From Rhodococcus_F sp040656415 (GTDB lineage: Bacteria > Actinomycetota > Actinomycetes > Mycobacteriales > Mycobacteriaceae): a stretch of DNA of 64,000 nucleotides. Under the pieces are notes generated by a model, which worked only from the letters and a program-made list of their open reading frames with translations, did no database searches and was not told the origin of the DNA. A program made the translations under genes and the position numbers. The first letter of the stretch is position 1. Each line of letters begins with the position of its first letter. The stretch is from positions 1-64,000 of the forward strand of contig NZ_JBFAMC010000008.1 in NCBI RefSeq assembly GCF_040656415.1. The letters run 5' to 3'. Positions 33,187 through 41,704 of this stretch are shown here, in pieces.

Positions 33187-34131
33187 CTACCCCCCTTGTG
33201 GCGTGAGTGCCCCGAACCATCCAGGGTCGTTGCTGGTGACGCGCACGTAGTCCACCAACATAGTTTGTGGGAATGACGTTGTGGGATCTGGGTTTCCGGA
33301 GAAATTCCCGCCGACCGCGACATTGAGGATCATGAAGAACGGGTGGTCGAAGACCCATTCGTTCCCCATGCCGATGTCCAGCGGTGTGCGGGTTGCGTAG
33401 GTCTGGCCGTCGATCGACCAGCTGATCAGGTAGGGGGACCAGTCGACGGCATAGGTGTGAAAGTCGTCGGAGAGCCTCTGACCGTTGGGAAGCGTATAGC
33501 TGCTGGTGGGCCCCTCGTCACCTTCGTATCCGGGGCCGTGGATCGTGCCGTGGACGGTGCCGGGTTCACTGCCCTTGTACTCCATGGCGTCGATCTCACC
33601 GCTCTGCGGCCACCCGACTTCTGGGAAATTGCTGCCTATCATCCAGAACGCGGGCCAGATGCCTTGTCCGATCGGAAGCTTGATCCGCGCCTCGAAATGG
33701 CCGTATGTCTGGTTGAACGATCTCGAGGTATTGATCCTCCCCGAGGTGAAATCACCGACCTGGGGATCGTTGAGGTCGGTGCCATTTCTCATTTTCGCTG
33801 TGATCTGGAGGTGCCCGTTGCCATCGAGCGTGATGTTGTCCGTACCGGAGGTGTATTCCTGTAGCTCGTTGTTTTCACCGAATCCGGGGTCGTAGTGCCA
33901 CTTGGATGTATCGACCGGAGAGCCGGCAGGACCATCGAAAGTGTCTTCGAAGATCACCGTCCCTGGTGGGACCTGATCGGCGAGTGCCGCCGGCACACCA
34001 GTGAAGCCTGCAGCGCTCAGTGTCGTCAGGCCGACAATGGCGGCGGAGCCGAGAGCCGATTTCAAAACTGAAGGCGATTTTCGACCACGACAATGTTCGC
34101 GCAGGGTGGAGTTTCGTAGCGATCTGGACAT
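33187..34131 (-). CDS. Secreted GH16 family beta-glucanase
   Basis: A 314-aa protein is read from ATG 34131, chosen because AAAAAGGAG lies 6 nt upstream; a longer frame to 34323 exists but has no RBS. The N-terminus has basic residues, a hydrophobic stretch (SALGSAAIVGLTTLSAAGF) and a likely cleavage site ALADQ, i.e. a Sec signal peptide. The mature part is a glycoside hydrolase family 16 domain with the catalytic signature GEIDAMEY (first Glu nucleophile, last Glu acid/base). Other typical segments are WPAFWMIGSNFPEVGWP and the C-terminal VDYVRV. Family members cleave beta-1,3 or mixed beta-1,3/1,4 glucans; this one resembles laminarinases. It is the first gene of the NRPS locus on the same strand, and its pseudogene copy precedes NRPS-B, so the association with the NRPS genes predates the duplication. 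Substrate is inferred only. Confidence 0.9.
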   Translation of the reverse strand: MSRSLRNSTLREHCRGRKSPSVLKSALGSAAIVGLTTLSAAGFTGVPAALADQVPPGTVIFEDTFDGPAGSPVDTSKWHYDPGFGENNELQEYTSGTDNITLDGNGHLQITAKMRNGTDLNDPQVGDFTSGRINTSRSFNQTYGHFEARIKLPIGQGIWPAFWMIGSNFPEVGWPQSGEIDAMEYKGSEPGTVHGTIHGPGYEGDEGPTSSYTLPNGQRLSDDFHTYAVDWSPYLISWSIDGQTYATRTPLDIGMGNEWVFDHPFFMILNVAVGGNFSGNPDPTTSFPQTMLVDYVRVTSNDPGWFGALTPQGG

Positions 34132-34653
34132 GCCTAACTCCTTTTTGTCCGAATGAAGCTGTCTCCAGGTGTCCGCCGGATGTTCCCCCTCACCGGAGGG
34201 CCTCGCATGTAGGTCTACTCGGCACGGACAGGGTTGTCTATACCGAAGCCTTGCGAATGGCCCTGGGTGGGGATTGCGAAGTCTCGTGGGCCGGAGTTCA
34301 TCTCGAACGAAACGGGCAATCATTGGGCGAAGCCCTGACCCTCGCTTTGTAGAATATGGCCCTGGCTACCGGCGATTGCGTGTCCGACTACGTAGCGCCG
34401 CAAGTAGTTCCGAAACCGACCGGTCCGCGGATGGCTGTGGCGGTTTCGCGGAAACGGCCTGGCGCGATTTGTCTTCCCGAGCGCGGTGTCGATCTATTGT
34501 GTATCGGTTCAATCACATTGACGGATGTATCTTTTCGTAGCTTGCAATGATCTCGGTTGCGTAGTCCGAGCACCCGCCGAATCGCCCGTCGGAATCGAGT
34601 CAGGATGATTCCGACGGGTCAATTGGCCGCTACCGATGTGATTTCTTTCTCTG
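34132..34653. other. Spacer between GH16 gene and bcpB
   Basis: No convincing gene was seen. It must contain the GH16 promoter and carries one perfect inverted repeat (34585-34618, separate entry). ORFs across this stretch have compositions and starts that look like chance. Confidence 0.5.
34585..34618 (-). terminator. Perfect 12-bp inverted repeat downstream of bcpB
   Basis: CCCGTCGGAATC (34585-34596) and GATTCCGACGGG (34607-34618) are exact reverse complements with a 10-nt loop. It lies 36 bp past the end of the small ORF following bcpB and about 140 bp past bcpB. Terminator is the likeliest role, but without a U tract an operator for GH16 cannot be excluded. Confidence 0.6.
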
Positions 34654-34743
34654 TCAATCCTTCTCGGTGGCCGGTGCGACGCTCTTGTCGATTTCGGCGA
34701 GCATGAGTCCGGACAGTTCGGACAGTTCGGACAATTGATTCAC
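34654..34743 (-). CDS. Possible 29-aa peptide ORF after bcpB
   Basis: GTG 34743 starts a 29-codon frame ending at TGA 34654, 14 bp after the bcpB stop codon. A GAG triplet lies 8 nt before the start. The peptide contains SEL-SEL-SG repeats near its N-terminus (from tandem CGGACAGTT units, 34709-34736), then LMLAEIDKSVAPATEKD. I do not recognise a family. It may be a real small protein co-transcribed with bcpB or simply chance. Confidence 0.25.
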   Translation of the reverse strand: MNQLSELSELSGLMLAEIDKSVAPATEKD

Positions 34744-34757
34744 TTGGTGAGCTCGAC

Positions 34758-35222
34758 TCAGGTGGCTTTGCGGGCCTTTAGAAATTCGAGCGCTTGGTCG
34801 CCGTGCGTGTTGGCACGAAACTCGCTGGAGATCACTTCGAGCACAGTGCGATCAGTATCGATGACGAACGTGGATCGCTTCACCGGCGCGAGTTTGCCCA
34901 ATAGTCCACGACGGACTCCGAACTTCTGCGCCACAACACCGTCGGCATCCGAGAGTAGTGGGTAGTCGACGGACTGCTCCTGCGCGAAGGATGCTTGCTT
35001 GTCGACGGCGTCGATGCTGATGCCGGCGCGGGAAGCACCGACAGCGGAGAACTCTGCACCGAGATCGCGGAAGTGGCAGGCCTCGGCGGTGCAGACCGGC
35101 GTCGAGGCCGCGGGGTAGAAGAACAGCACCAGTGGGCCGTCCTCGAGCAGACCCGACAGTGTGCGCTCGACTCCGTCCTGGTCTCGCAGGGTGAATTCCG
35201 GGGCGATCTGGCCTGGTTTCAT
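34758..35222 (-). CDS. bcpB: Peroxiredoxin, BCP/PrxQ type
   Basis: A 154-aa thiol peroxidase is read from ATG 35222 (MKPGQIAPEF); the frame continues upstream but the family starts here. It reduces hydrogen peroxide and organic hydroperoxides in the cytosol using thioredoxin-type reductants. The active site is STPVCTAEAC with peroxidatic Cys44 and a resolving Cys49 five residues on, the PrxQ atypical 2-Cys layout. It diverges from trpE with only 47 bp between start codons, the same arrangement as bcpB (Rv1608c) next to trpE in Mycobacterium tuberculosis, which is why I use that symbol. Confidence 0.9.
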   Translation of the reverse strand: MKPGQIAPEFTLRDQDGVERTLSGLLEDGPLVLFFYPAASTPVCTAEACHFRDLGAEFSAVGASRAGISIDAVDKQASFAQEQSVDYPLLSDADGVVAQKFGVRRGLLGKLAPVKRSTFVIDTDRTVLEVISSEFRANTHGDQALEFLKARKAT

Positions 35223-35269
35223 AGATGCCGAGATTACCCGCGCACGCATACGCGACGAATGCACCTGGG

Positions 35270-36868
35270 ATGATGGAGTGCATGCACGGCGAGCCGACCA
35301 CAATCCCCGCACCCGTTTCCGCCGCCACCGAGCACGGAGGTAGGTGCGATTCGACCACTACGCGAGAGCAGTTCCACGCTCTCGCGGCGGAGCACCGGGT
35401 GGTCCCGGTAACACGCAAGGTGCTGGCCGACGGGGAGACTCCGCTATCGGCATATTCCAAGCTTGCGGCGAGCAGGCCGGGTACGTTCCTGCTCGAGTCT
35501 GCGGAAAACGGCCGATCGTGGTCACGATGGTCGTTCATCGGTGTGGACAGTCCCGCCGCGCTCACTGTGGTCGACGGAGAAGGAGCCTGGTACGGGAACG
35601 TTCCCGCAGGTGCACCGTCCGGTGGTGACCCGATAGCAGCGCTCGGCGCGACACTGGAATTGCTCAGGACCGAACGGCTGCCCGATCTACCACCCCTGAC
35701 CGGCGGCATGGTCGGATTCCTCGGATATGACGCTGTGCGGCGCATCGAGCGCATCGGTGACCATGCGGTCGACGATCTGCACATTCCCGAGATGCTGATG
35801 TTGTTGGCTACCGATCTCGCGGCCGTCGACCATCACGAGGGTGCCATCACACTGATCGCCAACGCGGTCAACTGGAACGGCACGGACGAAAACGTCGACG
35901 AGGCTTACGATGACGCGGTCGAGCGGTTGGAGCGTATGACGGCGGCTTTGTCTGCCCCGGCGGCCTCGACTGTGTCGACATTCGCGAAGCCCACCCCCCA
36001 CTACCGCCGTCAGCGCACTACTGAGGGTTTCGGTGCCGATGTGTCGAAACTGGTGGGGGACATCGAGGCGGGCGAGGCCTTTCAGGTGGTGTTGTCGCAG
36101 CGCTTCGAGATCGACTGCACCGCCGACCCCATCGACGTCTACCGGATGCTGCGCGCATCGAATCCGAGCCCGTACATGTATCTCGTCAACGTGCCGAACG
36201 GTGACGGTGACACGGCATTCTCGATCGTCGGGTCGAGCCCGGAGGCGCTGGTGACGGTGTCGGAGGGTGTCGCAACCACACACCCGATCGCCGGAACCAG
36301 ATGGCGCGGAGCCACCGAGGAGGACGATCTCCTGCTAGAGAAAGATCTTCTTGCCGATGAAAAGGAGAACGCCGAGCACCTGATGCTCGTCGACCTGGGT
36401 CGCAACGATCTGGGCCGGGTGTGCGAGCCCGGAACGGTGAAGGTTCACGACTACCGCCACATCGAGAGATACAGCCACGTGATGCACCTGGTTTCCACCG
36501 TCACCGGTCATCTCGCGGCGGGGAAGCATGCCCTCGATGCCGTTACCGCCTGCTTTCCGGCGGGTACCTTGTCCGGTGCGCCGAAGGTCAGGGCGATGCA
36601 GTTGATCGAAGAACTCGAACCGACGCGGCGGGGCATCTACGGCGGCATCGTGGGTTACCTCGACTTCGCCGGTGATGCCGATACCGCGATCGCGATCCGG
36701 ACGGCGCTGATCAAGGATGGCATCGGCTATGTCCAGGCGGGCGCGGGTGTGGTCGCCGACTCGAACCCCGAATACGAGGACACCGAGGCGCGGAACAAGG
36801 CGATGGCGGTGCTCAGCGCGATCGCGGCTGCGCACACGGTGCGGACGCTACGAGGCGGCATCAGGTGA
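35270..36868 (+). CDS. trpE: Anthranilate synthase component I
   Basis: Catalyses the first committed step of tryptophan synthesis, chorismate plus glutamine (or ammonia) to anthranilate, with a TrpG subunit encoded elsewhere. The segment LLESAENGRSWSRWSFIG includes the LLES motif tied to tryptophan feedback inhibition. The C-terminal chorismate-binding domain has PFP-like AGTLSGAPKVRAMQLI and GIYGGIVGYLDF. Length from ATG 35270 is 532 aa, a little longer than mycobacterial TrpE. ATG 35273 and ATG 35282 are alternatives, as the conserved part begins only near TTTREQF. With under 50 bp to bcpB there is no room for a leader-peptide attenuator. The stop overlaps the next start (GTGA). Confidence 0.95.
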   Translation: MMECMHGEPTTIPAPVSAATEHGGRCDSTTTREQFHALAAEHRVVPVTRKVLADGETPLSAYSKLAASRPGTFLLESAENGRSWSRWSFIGVDSPAALTVVDGEGAWYGNVPAGAPSGGDPIAALGATLELLRTERLPDLPPLTGGMVGFLGYDAVRRIERIGDHAVDDLHIPEMLMLLATDLAAVDHHEGAITLIANAVNWNGTDENVDEAYDDAVERLERMTAALSAPAASTVSTFAKPTPHYRRQRTTEGFGADVSKLVGDIEAGEAFQVVLSQRFEIDCTADPIDVYRMLRASNPSPYMYLVNVPNGDGDTAFSIVGSSPEALVTVSEGVATTHPIAGTRWRGATEEDDLLLEKDLLADEKENAEHLMLVDLGRNDLGRVCEPGTVKVHDYRHIERYSHVMHLVSTVTGHLAAGKHALDAVTACFPAGTLSGAPKVRAMQLIEELEPTRRGIYGGIVGYLDFAGDADTAIAIRTALIKDGIGYVQAGAGVVADSNPEYEDTEARNKAMAVLSAIAAAHTVRTLRGGIR

Positions 36869-37581
36869 GCGAGACGACCGGGACTGTGAACGAATCCTCT
36901 CGGGCGGGACGACGCAGATCAGTGCTCTCGGTGCTGCTACTCGGCGTTGCCGCCGTGTGCCTGTGGGGTGCCTCCCGGATGGCATGGGTGGAGGTGACTT
37001 CATCCGACGGGCTGGGGGAGCAACGTACGGTCGCTCTCCTCGGCGGCACGTGGGCCGCCGCGCTTACGCCGCTCGCACTGACCCTGGTTGCCGCGATCGC
37101 AGCCTCGTTCGCGGTCAAGGGGTGGGCGTTACGCGTCCTCGGTGTCCTCGTTGCGACGGTCGCCGTTGGTGCCGCGTTCCCCGCGGTGGAGGTGATGGTG
37201 TCTGGCGCCTCCGACGACGCCGCCGGACGGCTGGCCGAGCTTCCAGGTAGGGCAGTGGTCGACGCGGTTTCCGTGCATGTCGGGCCTGCGGTTCTGGTGT
37301 TGGTGGGGGCTTTGGCAGCGCTCGCCGCGGCGGTTGAGCTTGTGTGGCGGCCCAGGGCAGGGGCCGGGCTCTCGTCGAAGTACGAGAGCCCGGGTGCGCG
37401 CCGGGACGCGGCGAAGAAGGCAGGGTCTGACTCGACCGACCGTCCAGTCACCCAGCGCATGCTCTGGGATGCATTGGATGCCGGGGAGGATCCGACAGTC
37501 GATCGACCGGAGCCCGACACGAACGGGGGTGGTGTCGATCAAGTTGACGAGCCGGATCGAGGCCCGGGTACCCGAATGTAA
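36865..37581 (+). CDS. Trp-operon-associated membrane protein (Rv1610-like)
   Basis: A 238-aa protein starting at GTG 36865, overlapping the trpE stop codon by 4 bp. It has about four hydrophobic segments (residues about 20-38, 58-82, 88-108, 138-160) and a hydrophilic C-terminal tail of about 75 residues. Position between trpE and trpC and overall layout match the actinobacterial Trp_oprn_chp family, whose function is not established. A role in tryptophan or precursor transport is sometimes suggested but is not shown by this sequence. Confidence 0.85.
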   Translation: MSETTGTVNESSRAGRRRSVLSVLLLGVAAVCLWGASRMAWVEVTSSDGLGEQRTVALLGGTWAAALTPLALTLVAAIAASFAVKGWALRVLGVLVATVAVGAAFPAVEVMVSGASDDAAGRLAELPGRAVVDAVSVHVGPAVLVLVGALAALAAAVELVWRPRAGAGLSSKYESPGARRDAAKKAGSDSTDRPVTQRMLWDALDAGEDPTVDRPEPDTNGGGVDQVDEPDRGPGTRM

Positions 37582-37667
37582 ACAGCGTCACAGTGCCATC
37601 TAGGCTGGCCTCACCCTTGACATTCTTCCTCACATCGGGTTTCCGCCCAGAAAGGACTCGGGCCACG

Positions 37668-38477
37668 ATGACCGTTCTCGACTCGATTCTCGACGGGGTG
37701 CGTGCCGATGTCGCCGCCCGCGAAGCCGTTCTCGACTTTGCTGCAGTCAAGGCGGCCGCTGCCGAAGCGCGTCCTGCGCTCGATGCCGCCGCCGCCTTGC
37801 TCGAGCCTGGCATCGGAGTCATCGCGGAGGTTAAGAGAGCGAGTCCGTCCAGGGGTCCGCTCGCCGAGATAAACGATCCGGCCGAACTCGCCGCCACCTA
37901 CGAAGCGGGTGGTGCGCGCGTGATCAGCGTGCTCACCGAGGAGCGGCGATTTCACGGTTCTCTAGCGGATCTCGACGCTGTGCGCAGTGCGGTGAACATC
38001 CCGATCCTGCGCAAGGATTTCATCATCGGCCCGTACCAGATACACGAAGCTCGTGCGCATGGTGCTGATCTCGTGCTTCTCATAGTCGCGGCTCTCGAAC
38101 AGGACGCGCTGGTGTCGTTGATAGATCGCACGGAGTCGCTGGGGATGACGGCACTGGTCGAGGTTCATACCGAGGACGAAGCCAACCGGGCGTTGGAGGC
38201 GGGTGCCAAGGTTATCGGCGTCAACGCTCGCAACTTGAAGAATCTGGAGGTCGACAAGAACGTCTTCGGCGAGATCGCGCCGGGACTGCCCACCGACATC
38301 ATCAAGATCGCGGAGTCGGGCGTGCGCGGTCCGGCAGACCTGCTGGCGTACGCGGGCGCGGGAGCGGATGCGGTACTGGTTGGGGAAGGTCTTGTCACCA
38401 GCGGGGATCCGCGAAAGGCTGTGGCCGATCTGGTCAACGCCGGTGCGCACCCGTCCTGTCCCAAGCCCTCGCGCTGA
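37668..38477 (+). CDS. trpC: Indole-3-glycerol phosphate synthase
   Basis: Converts carboxyphenylamino-deoxyribulose phosphate to indole-3-glycerol phosphate. A 269-aa TIM-barrel protein is read from ATG 37668 (MTVLDSILDGVRADV) with AGAAAGGA upstream; the frame extends 75 nt further but without family similarity. Signature segments are IAEVKRASPSRGPL (catalytic Lys), ILRKDFIIGPYQ, and IGVNARNLKNLEVD followed by AESGVRGPADL. It is a monofunctional enzyme without a TrpF domain, as usual in actinobacteria. It follows the membrane protein by 86 bp. Confidence 0.96.
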   Translation: MTVLDSILDGVRADVAAREAVLDFAAVKAAAAEARPALDAAAALLEPGIGVIAEVKRASPSRGPLAEINDPAELAATYEAGGARVISVLTEERRFHGSLADLDAVRSAVNIPILRKDFIIGPYQIHEARAHGADLVLLIVAALEQDALVSLIDRTESLGMTALVEVHTEDEANRALEAGAKVIGVNARNLKNLEVDKNVFGEIAPGLPTDIIKIAESGVRGPADLLAYAGAGADAVLVGEGLVTSGDPRKAVADLVNAGAHPSCPKPSR

Positions 38478-38535
38478 GTAGATACCAGGTGACCCGGGCG
38501 TGGCGACGGGTGTGAGGTTGGGGCAGACTGGACCG

Positions 38536-39855
38536 GTGACCTCAAGTGATCAGGAAATCGTCTCCAGGAGTGGTGTCCTGCCGACTGCCGGCGACGGAGT
38601 CGCGGCACGCACCTCACACGACCCCGATGCCGGAGGGCATTTCGGTGTCTACGGCGGAAGGCATGTGCCCGAAGCCCTGATGGCGGTGATCGAGGAAGTC
38701 ACCAGTGAGTACGAGAAGGCGCGCGCAGACGATGCGTTCCTGACGGAACTAGATCGCCTGCAGCGCGACTACACAGGGCGTCCGTCGCCACTGTTCGAAG
38801 CGATGCGGATGAGCGAGTTCGCTGGTGGTGCCCGGCTCATCCTCAAGCGCGAGGACCTCAATCACACCGGTTCGCACAAGATAAACAACGTGCTCGGCCA
38901 GGTGTTGCTGGCCAAGCGGATGGGCAAGACGCGGATCATCGCGGAGACCGGAGCAGGCCAGCACGGTGTGGCCACCGCTACCGCATGCGCCCTTCTCGGC
39001 CTCGAGTGCGTCATCTTCATGGGCGCCGTCGATACCGAGCGGCAGGCACTCAACGTCGCGCGGATGCGGTTGCTCGGAGCTTCGGTCGTGTCTGTCGAGT
39101 CAGGATCGAAGACTCTCAAGGACGCTATAAACGAGGGTCTACGCGACTGGGTTACCAACGCGCACAACACTTATTACTGTTTCGGCACCGCAGCGGGGCC
39201 GCATCCCTTCCCGACGATGGTCCGTGACTTCCAACGCGTCATCGGACTAGAGGCGCGTGCCCAGGTGCAGGCAATGACCGGTCGGTTGCCCGATGCGGTC
39301 ACGGCTTGCGTCGGCGGCGGTTCCAATGCCATCGGACTCTTCCACGCCTTCCTCGACGACCCGGGGGTGCGTCTGGTGGGGTACGAGGCGGCTGGCGACG
39401 GAATCGAAACCGGTCGCCACGCGGCCACGTTCACGGCAGGCACGCCCGGCGCGTTCCAGGGCGGGTACTCGTACCTGCTTCAGGACGAGGACGGGCAGAC
39501 CATCGAGTCGCACTCGATCTCGGCGGGTCTGGACTACCCTGGTGTCGGTCCCGAACACGCCTTTCTCAAGGACACCGGCCGTGCCACGTACGAACCGGTG
39601 ACGGACACCGAGGCGATGGATGCGCTGCGACTGCTGTCCGAGCGAGAGGGAATCATTCCGGCCATCGAGTCGGCCCACGCCGTCGCCGGATCACTGCGGT
39701 TGGGTCGAGAGTTGGGGGAGGGCGCGATCATCGTCATCAATCTTTCCGGTCGCGGCGACAAGGACATGGACACCGCCGCGCGGTGGTTCGGTCTGATCGA
39801 TTCCGGGAATGCAGCTGGAACCATCGAGACCGACAAGGACGGTTCAGCCAAATGA
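38536..39855 (+). CDS. trpB: Tryptophan synthase beta chain
   Basis: Condenses indole and serine to tryptophan with PLP, in complex with TrpA. The PLP lysine lies in NHTGSHKINN; the phosphate-binding loop is CVGGGSNAIG; the substrate loop AETGAGQHG is intact. Start GTG 38536 (VTSSDQEIV) gives 439 aa. GTG 38500 is in frame but adds 12 residues lacking in relatives. The end overlaps the trpA start (ATGA), implying translational coupling of the two subunits. Confidence 0.95.
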   Translation: MTSSDQEIVSRSGVLPTAGDGVAARTSHDPDAGGHFGVYGGRHVPEALMAVIEEVTSEYEKARADDAFLTELDRLQRDYTGRPSPLFEAMRMSEFAGGARLILKREDLNHTGSHKINNVLGQVLLAKRMGKTRIIAETGAGQHGVATATACALLGLECVIFMGAVDTERQALNVARMRLLGASVVSVESGSKTLKDAINEGLRDWVTNAHNTYYCFGTAAGPHPFPTMVRDFQRVIGLEARAQVQAMTGRLPDAVTACVGGGSNAIGLFHAFLDDPGVRLVGYEAAGDGIETGRHAATFTAGTPGAFQGGYSYLLQDEDGQTIESHSISAGLDYPGVGPEHAFLKDTGRATYEPVTDTEAMDALRLLSEREGIIPAIESAHAVAGSLRLGRELGEGAIIVINLSGRGDKDMDTAARWFGLIDSGNAAGTIETDKDGSAK

Positions 39856-40655
39856 GCGAACAACTTTCGCGCCTCGCCCCGACTTTCGCCCAGTGCCGTG
39901 AGGAGAAGCGAGCAGCCCTCGTCGGATATCTCCCCGCCGGGTATCCCACCCTTCCGGGGTCCATCGACGTGGTCAAGGCAATGGTCGAATCCGGTTGCGA
40001 CATAGTCGAGGTCGGTATCGCTTACTCCGATCCAGTGATGGATGGCCCGACTATTCAAGCGGCGGCGGAAACTGCCCTGAGAGGCGGTGTGCGCGTGCGT
40101 GATGTGTTCACGGTCGTAGAGCAGATTGCTTCCATCGGCGGCAAGGCCGTCGTGATGACTTATTGGAACCCGGTTCTGAAGTACGGTGTGGACGCTTTCG
40201 CTCGCGATCTCGCAGGTGCCGGCGGACTCGGTCTCATCACACCCAACCTCATTCCCGAAGAAGCAGGCGAGTGGTTCGCCGCATCGAAGCAACACGATCT
40301 CGACCGGATCTTCCTTGTCGCCCCGTCCTCGACCGAGGAACGCCTGGCGATGACCGTCGATGCGAGCACCGGTTTCGTGTACGCGGCATCGACGATGGGC
40401 GTCACAGGGGCGCGCAACGCCGTGTCGTCGATGGCGCCGGAGTTGACCGCCCGCGTTCGCGCACACTCGGACATTCCGGTGGGCGTGGGACTGGGTGTGC
40501 GCTCGGGGGCACAGGCCGCCGAAATCGCCGCATACGCGGATGCCGTCATCGTCGGTTCGGCTCTGGTCACAGCCGTCGAAGATGGCCTGGATTCGGTGCG
40601 TTCACTGACCAGGGAACTCGCTGAGGGAGTCCGCTCCGCTACCGTGGCGTCGTGA
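39852..40655 (+). CDS. trpA: Tryptophan synthase alpha chain
   Basis: Cleaves indole-3-glycerol phosphate to indole, which is channelled to TrpB. A 267-aa protein from ATG 39852, overlapping the trpB stop codon. The frame is open far upstream into trpB, but that part is only a shadow. Catalytic residues are in DIVEVGIAYSDPVMDGPTIQ (Glu and Asp). The family loop IFLVAPSSTEERL and GFVYAASTMGVTGAR are present. The stop overlaps the lgt start. Confidence 0.96.
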   Translation: MSEQLSRLAPTFAQCREEKRAALVGYLPAGYPTLPGSIDVVKAMVESGCDIVEVGIAYSDPVMDGPTIQAAAETALRGGVRVRDVFTVVEQIASIGGKAVVMTYWNPVLKYGVDAFARDLAGAGGLGLITPNLIPEEAGEWFAASKQHDLDRIFLVAPSSTEERLAMTVDASTGFVYAASTMGVTGARNAVSSMAPELTARVRAHSDIPVGVGLGVRSGAQAAEIAAYADAVIVGSALVTAVEDGLDSVRSLTRELAEGVRSATVAS

Positions 40656-41704
40656 CTTCCACACAGGACCTATTAGCCTACATTCCAAGCCCACCCCAAG
40701 GCGTCTGGTATGTCGGACCGTTGGCGCTGCGCGCATATGCGCTCTGCATCATCGTCGGCATCGTTGTCGCGATCGTATGGGGTGACCGTCGTTGGGTTGC
40801 TCGCGGCGGGGAGAAGGGAACCGTTCTCGACATTGCCGTCTGGGCAGTGCCATTCGGGCTGATCGGTGGCCGCCTTTACCACGTGATGACCGACTGGCCG
40901 ACGTACTTCGGCGAAGGCGGCCAACCCGCGGATGCATTGAAGATCTGGCAGGGCGGCCTGGGGATCTGGGGGGCCGTGGCGCTCGGCGCCGTCGGCGCGT
41001 GGATCGGCTGTCGTCGTCGCGGAATCCCACTGCCCGCGTTCGGCGATGCGATCGCGCCCCCGATCCTGTTGGCTCAGGCGATCGGCAGATTCGGAAACTA
41101 TTTCAACCAGGAACTCTACGGTCGCGAGACCACCGTGCCGTGGGGCCTCGAGATCTACTATCGGAGCAACGACGCCGGTCAGGTATCACCCAGCTTGATC
41201 GACGGCGTCTCCACCGGTCAGGTTGCGTTCGTCGTGCATCCGACGTTCCTTTACGAAGTCGTATGGAACGTACTGATCGTCATCGCGCTGGTGTGGGTGG
41301 ATCGTCGCTTCCGTATCGGCCACGGACGACTCTTCGCTCTGTATGTAGCAGGCTACTGCGCAGGCCGCTTCTGGATCGAATTGATGCGTACCGATCACGC
41401 CAGCCTGATTGCGGGCATTCGTGTGAACTCCTACACCTCGGCCATCGTCTTCGTGGCGGCTCTGGTGTACTTCTTCCTGGCCACGAAGGGTAGGGAGGAT
41501 CCGGCCGAACTGCGGTCGGCGAGCACAGAGTCTGTGGAGGGCGAGACCTCCGAGAGTCGGTCCGACGAAAAGGCCGAAGACAAGAGCGAGGCCGTACCCG
41601 GCGACCAGTCCGCGAGCGATGCGAGTGCCTCCTCCGAGGTGGGTGCGAAGCCGAGCGAGACCGGTGGCGAGGAGCTGAACAAGAAGGATGATGCGAATGA
41701 CTGA
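40652..41704 (+). CDS. lgt: Prolipoprotein diacylglyceryl transferase
   Basis: Membrane enzyme that attaches diacylglycerol from phosphatidylglycerol to the lipobox cysteine of prolipoproteins. Starts at GTG 40652 in a GTGA overlap with trpA. It has about seven hydrophobic segments and the Lgt signature GRFGNYFNQELYG near residue 145. The enzyme core ends near residue 278; a hydrophilic tail of about 70 residues rich in Ser, Glu and Asp follows, as in other mycolata. Clients in this window would include the two lipobox-bearing binding proteins. Its coupling to trpA is conserved in mycobacteria. Confidence 0.96.
   Translation: MTSTQDLLAYIPSPPQGVWYVGPLALRAYALCIIVGIVVAIVWGDRRWVARGGEKGTVLDIAVWAVPFGLIGGRLYHVMTDWPTYFGEGGQPADALKIWQGGLGIWGAVALGAVGAWIGCRRRGIPLPAFGDAIAPPILLAQAIGRFGNYFNQELYGRETTVPWGLEIYYRSNDAGQVSPSLIDGVSTGQVAFVVHPTFLYEVVWNVLIVIALVWVDRRFRIGHGRLFALYVAGYCAGRFWIELMRTDHASLIAGIRVNSYTSAIVFVAALVYFFLATKGREDPAELRSASTESVEGETSESRSDEKAEDKSEAVPGDQSASDASASSEVGAKPSETGGEELNKKDDAND

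Noticed and set aside
39306..39851. 180-codon N-terminal extension of TrpA
   Set aside because: It overlaps trpB, is Arg-rich, and the normal TrpA start has an ATGA overlap with trpB.
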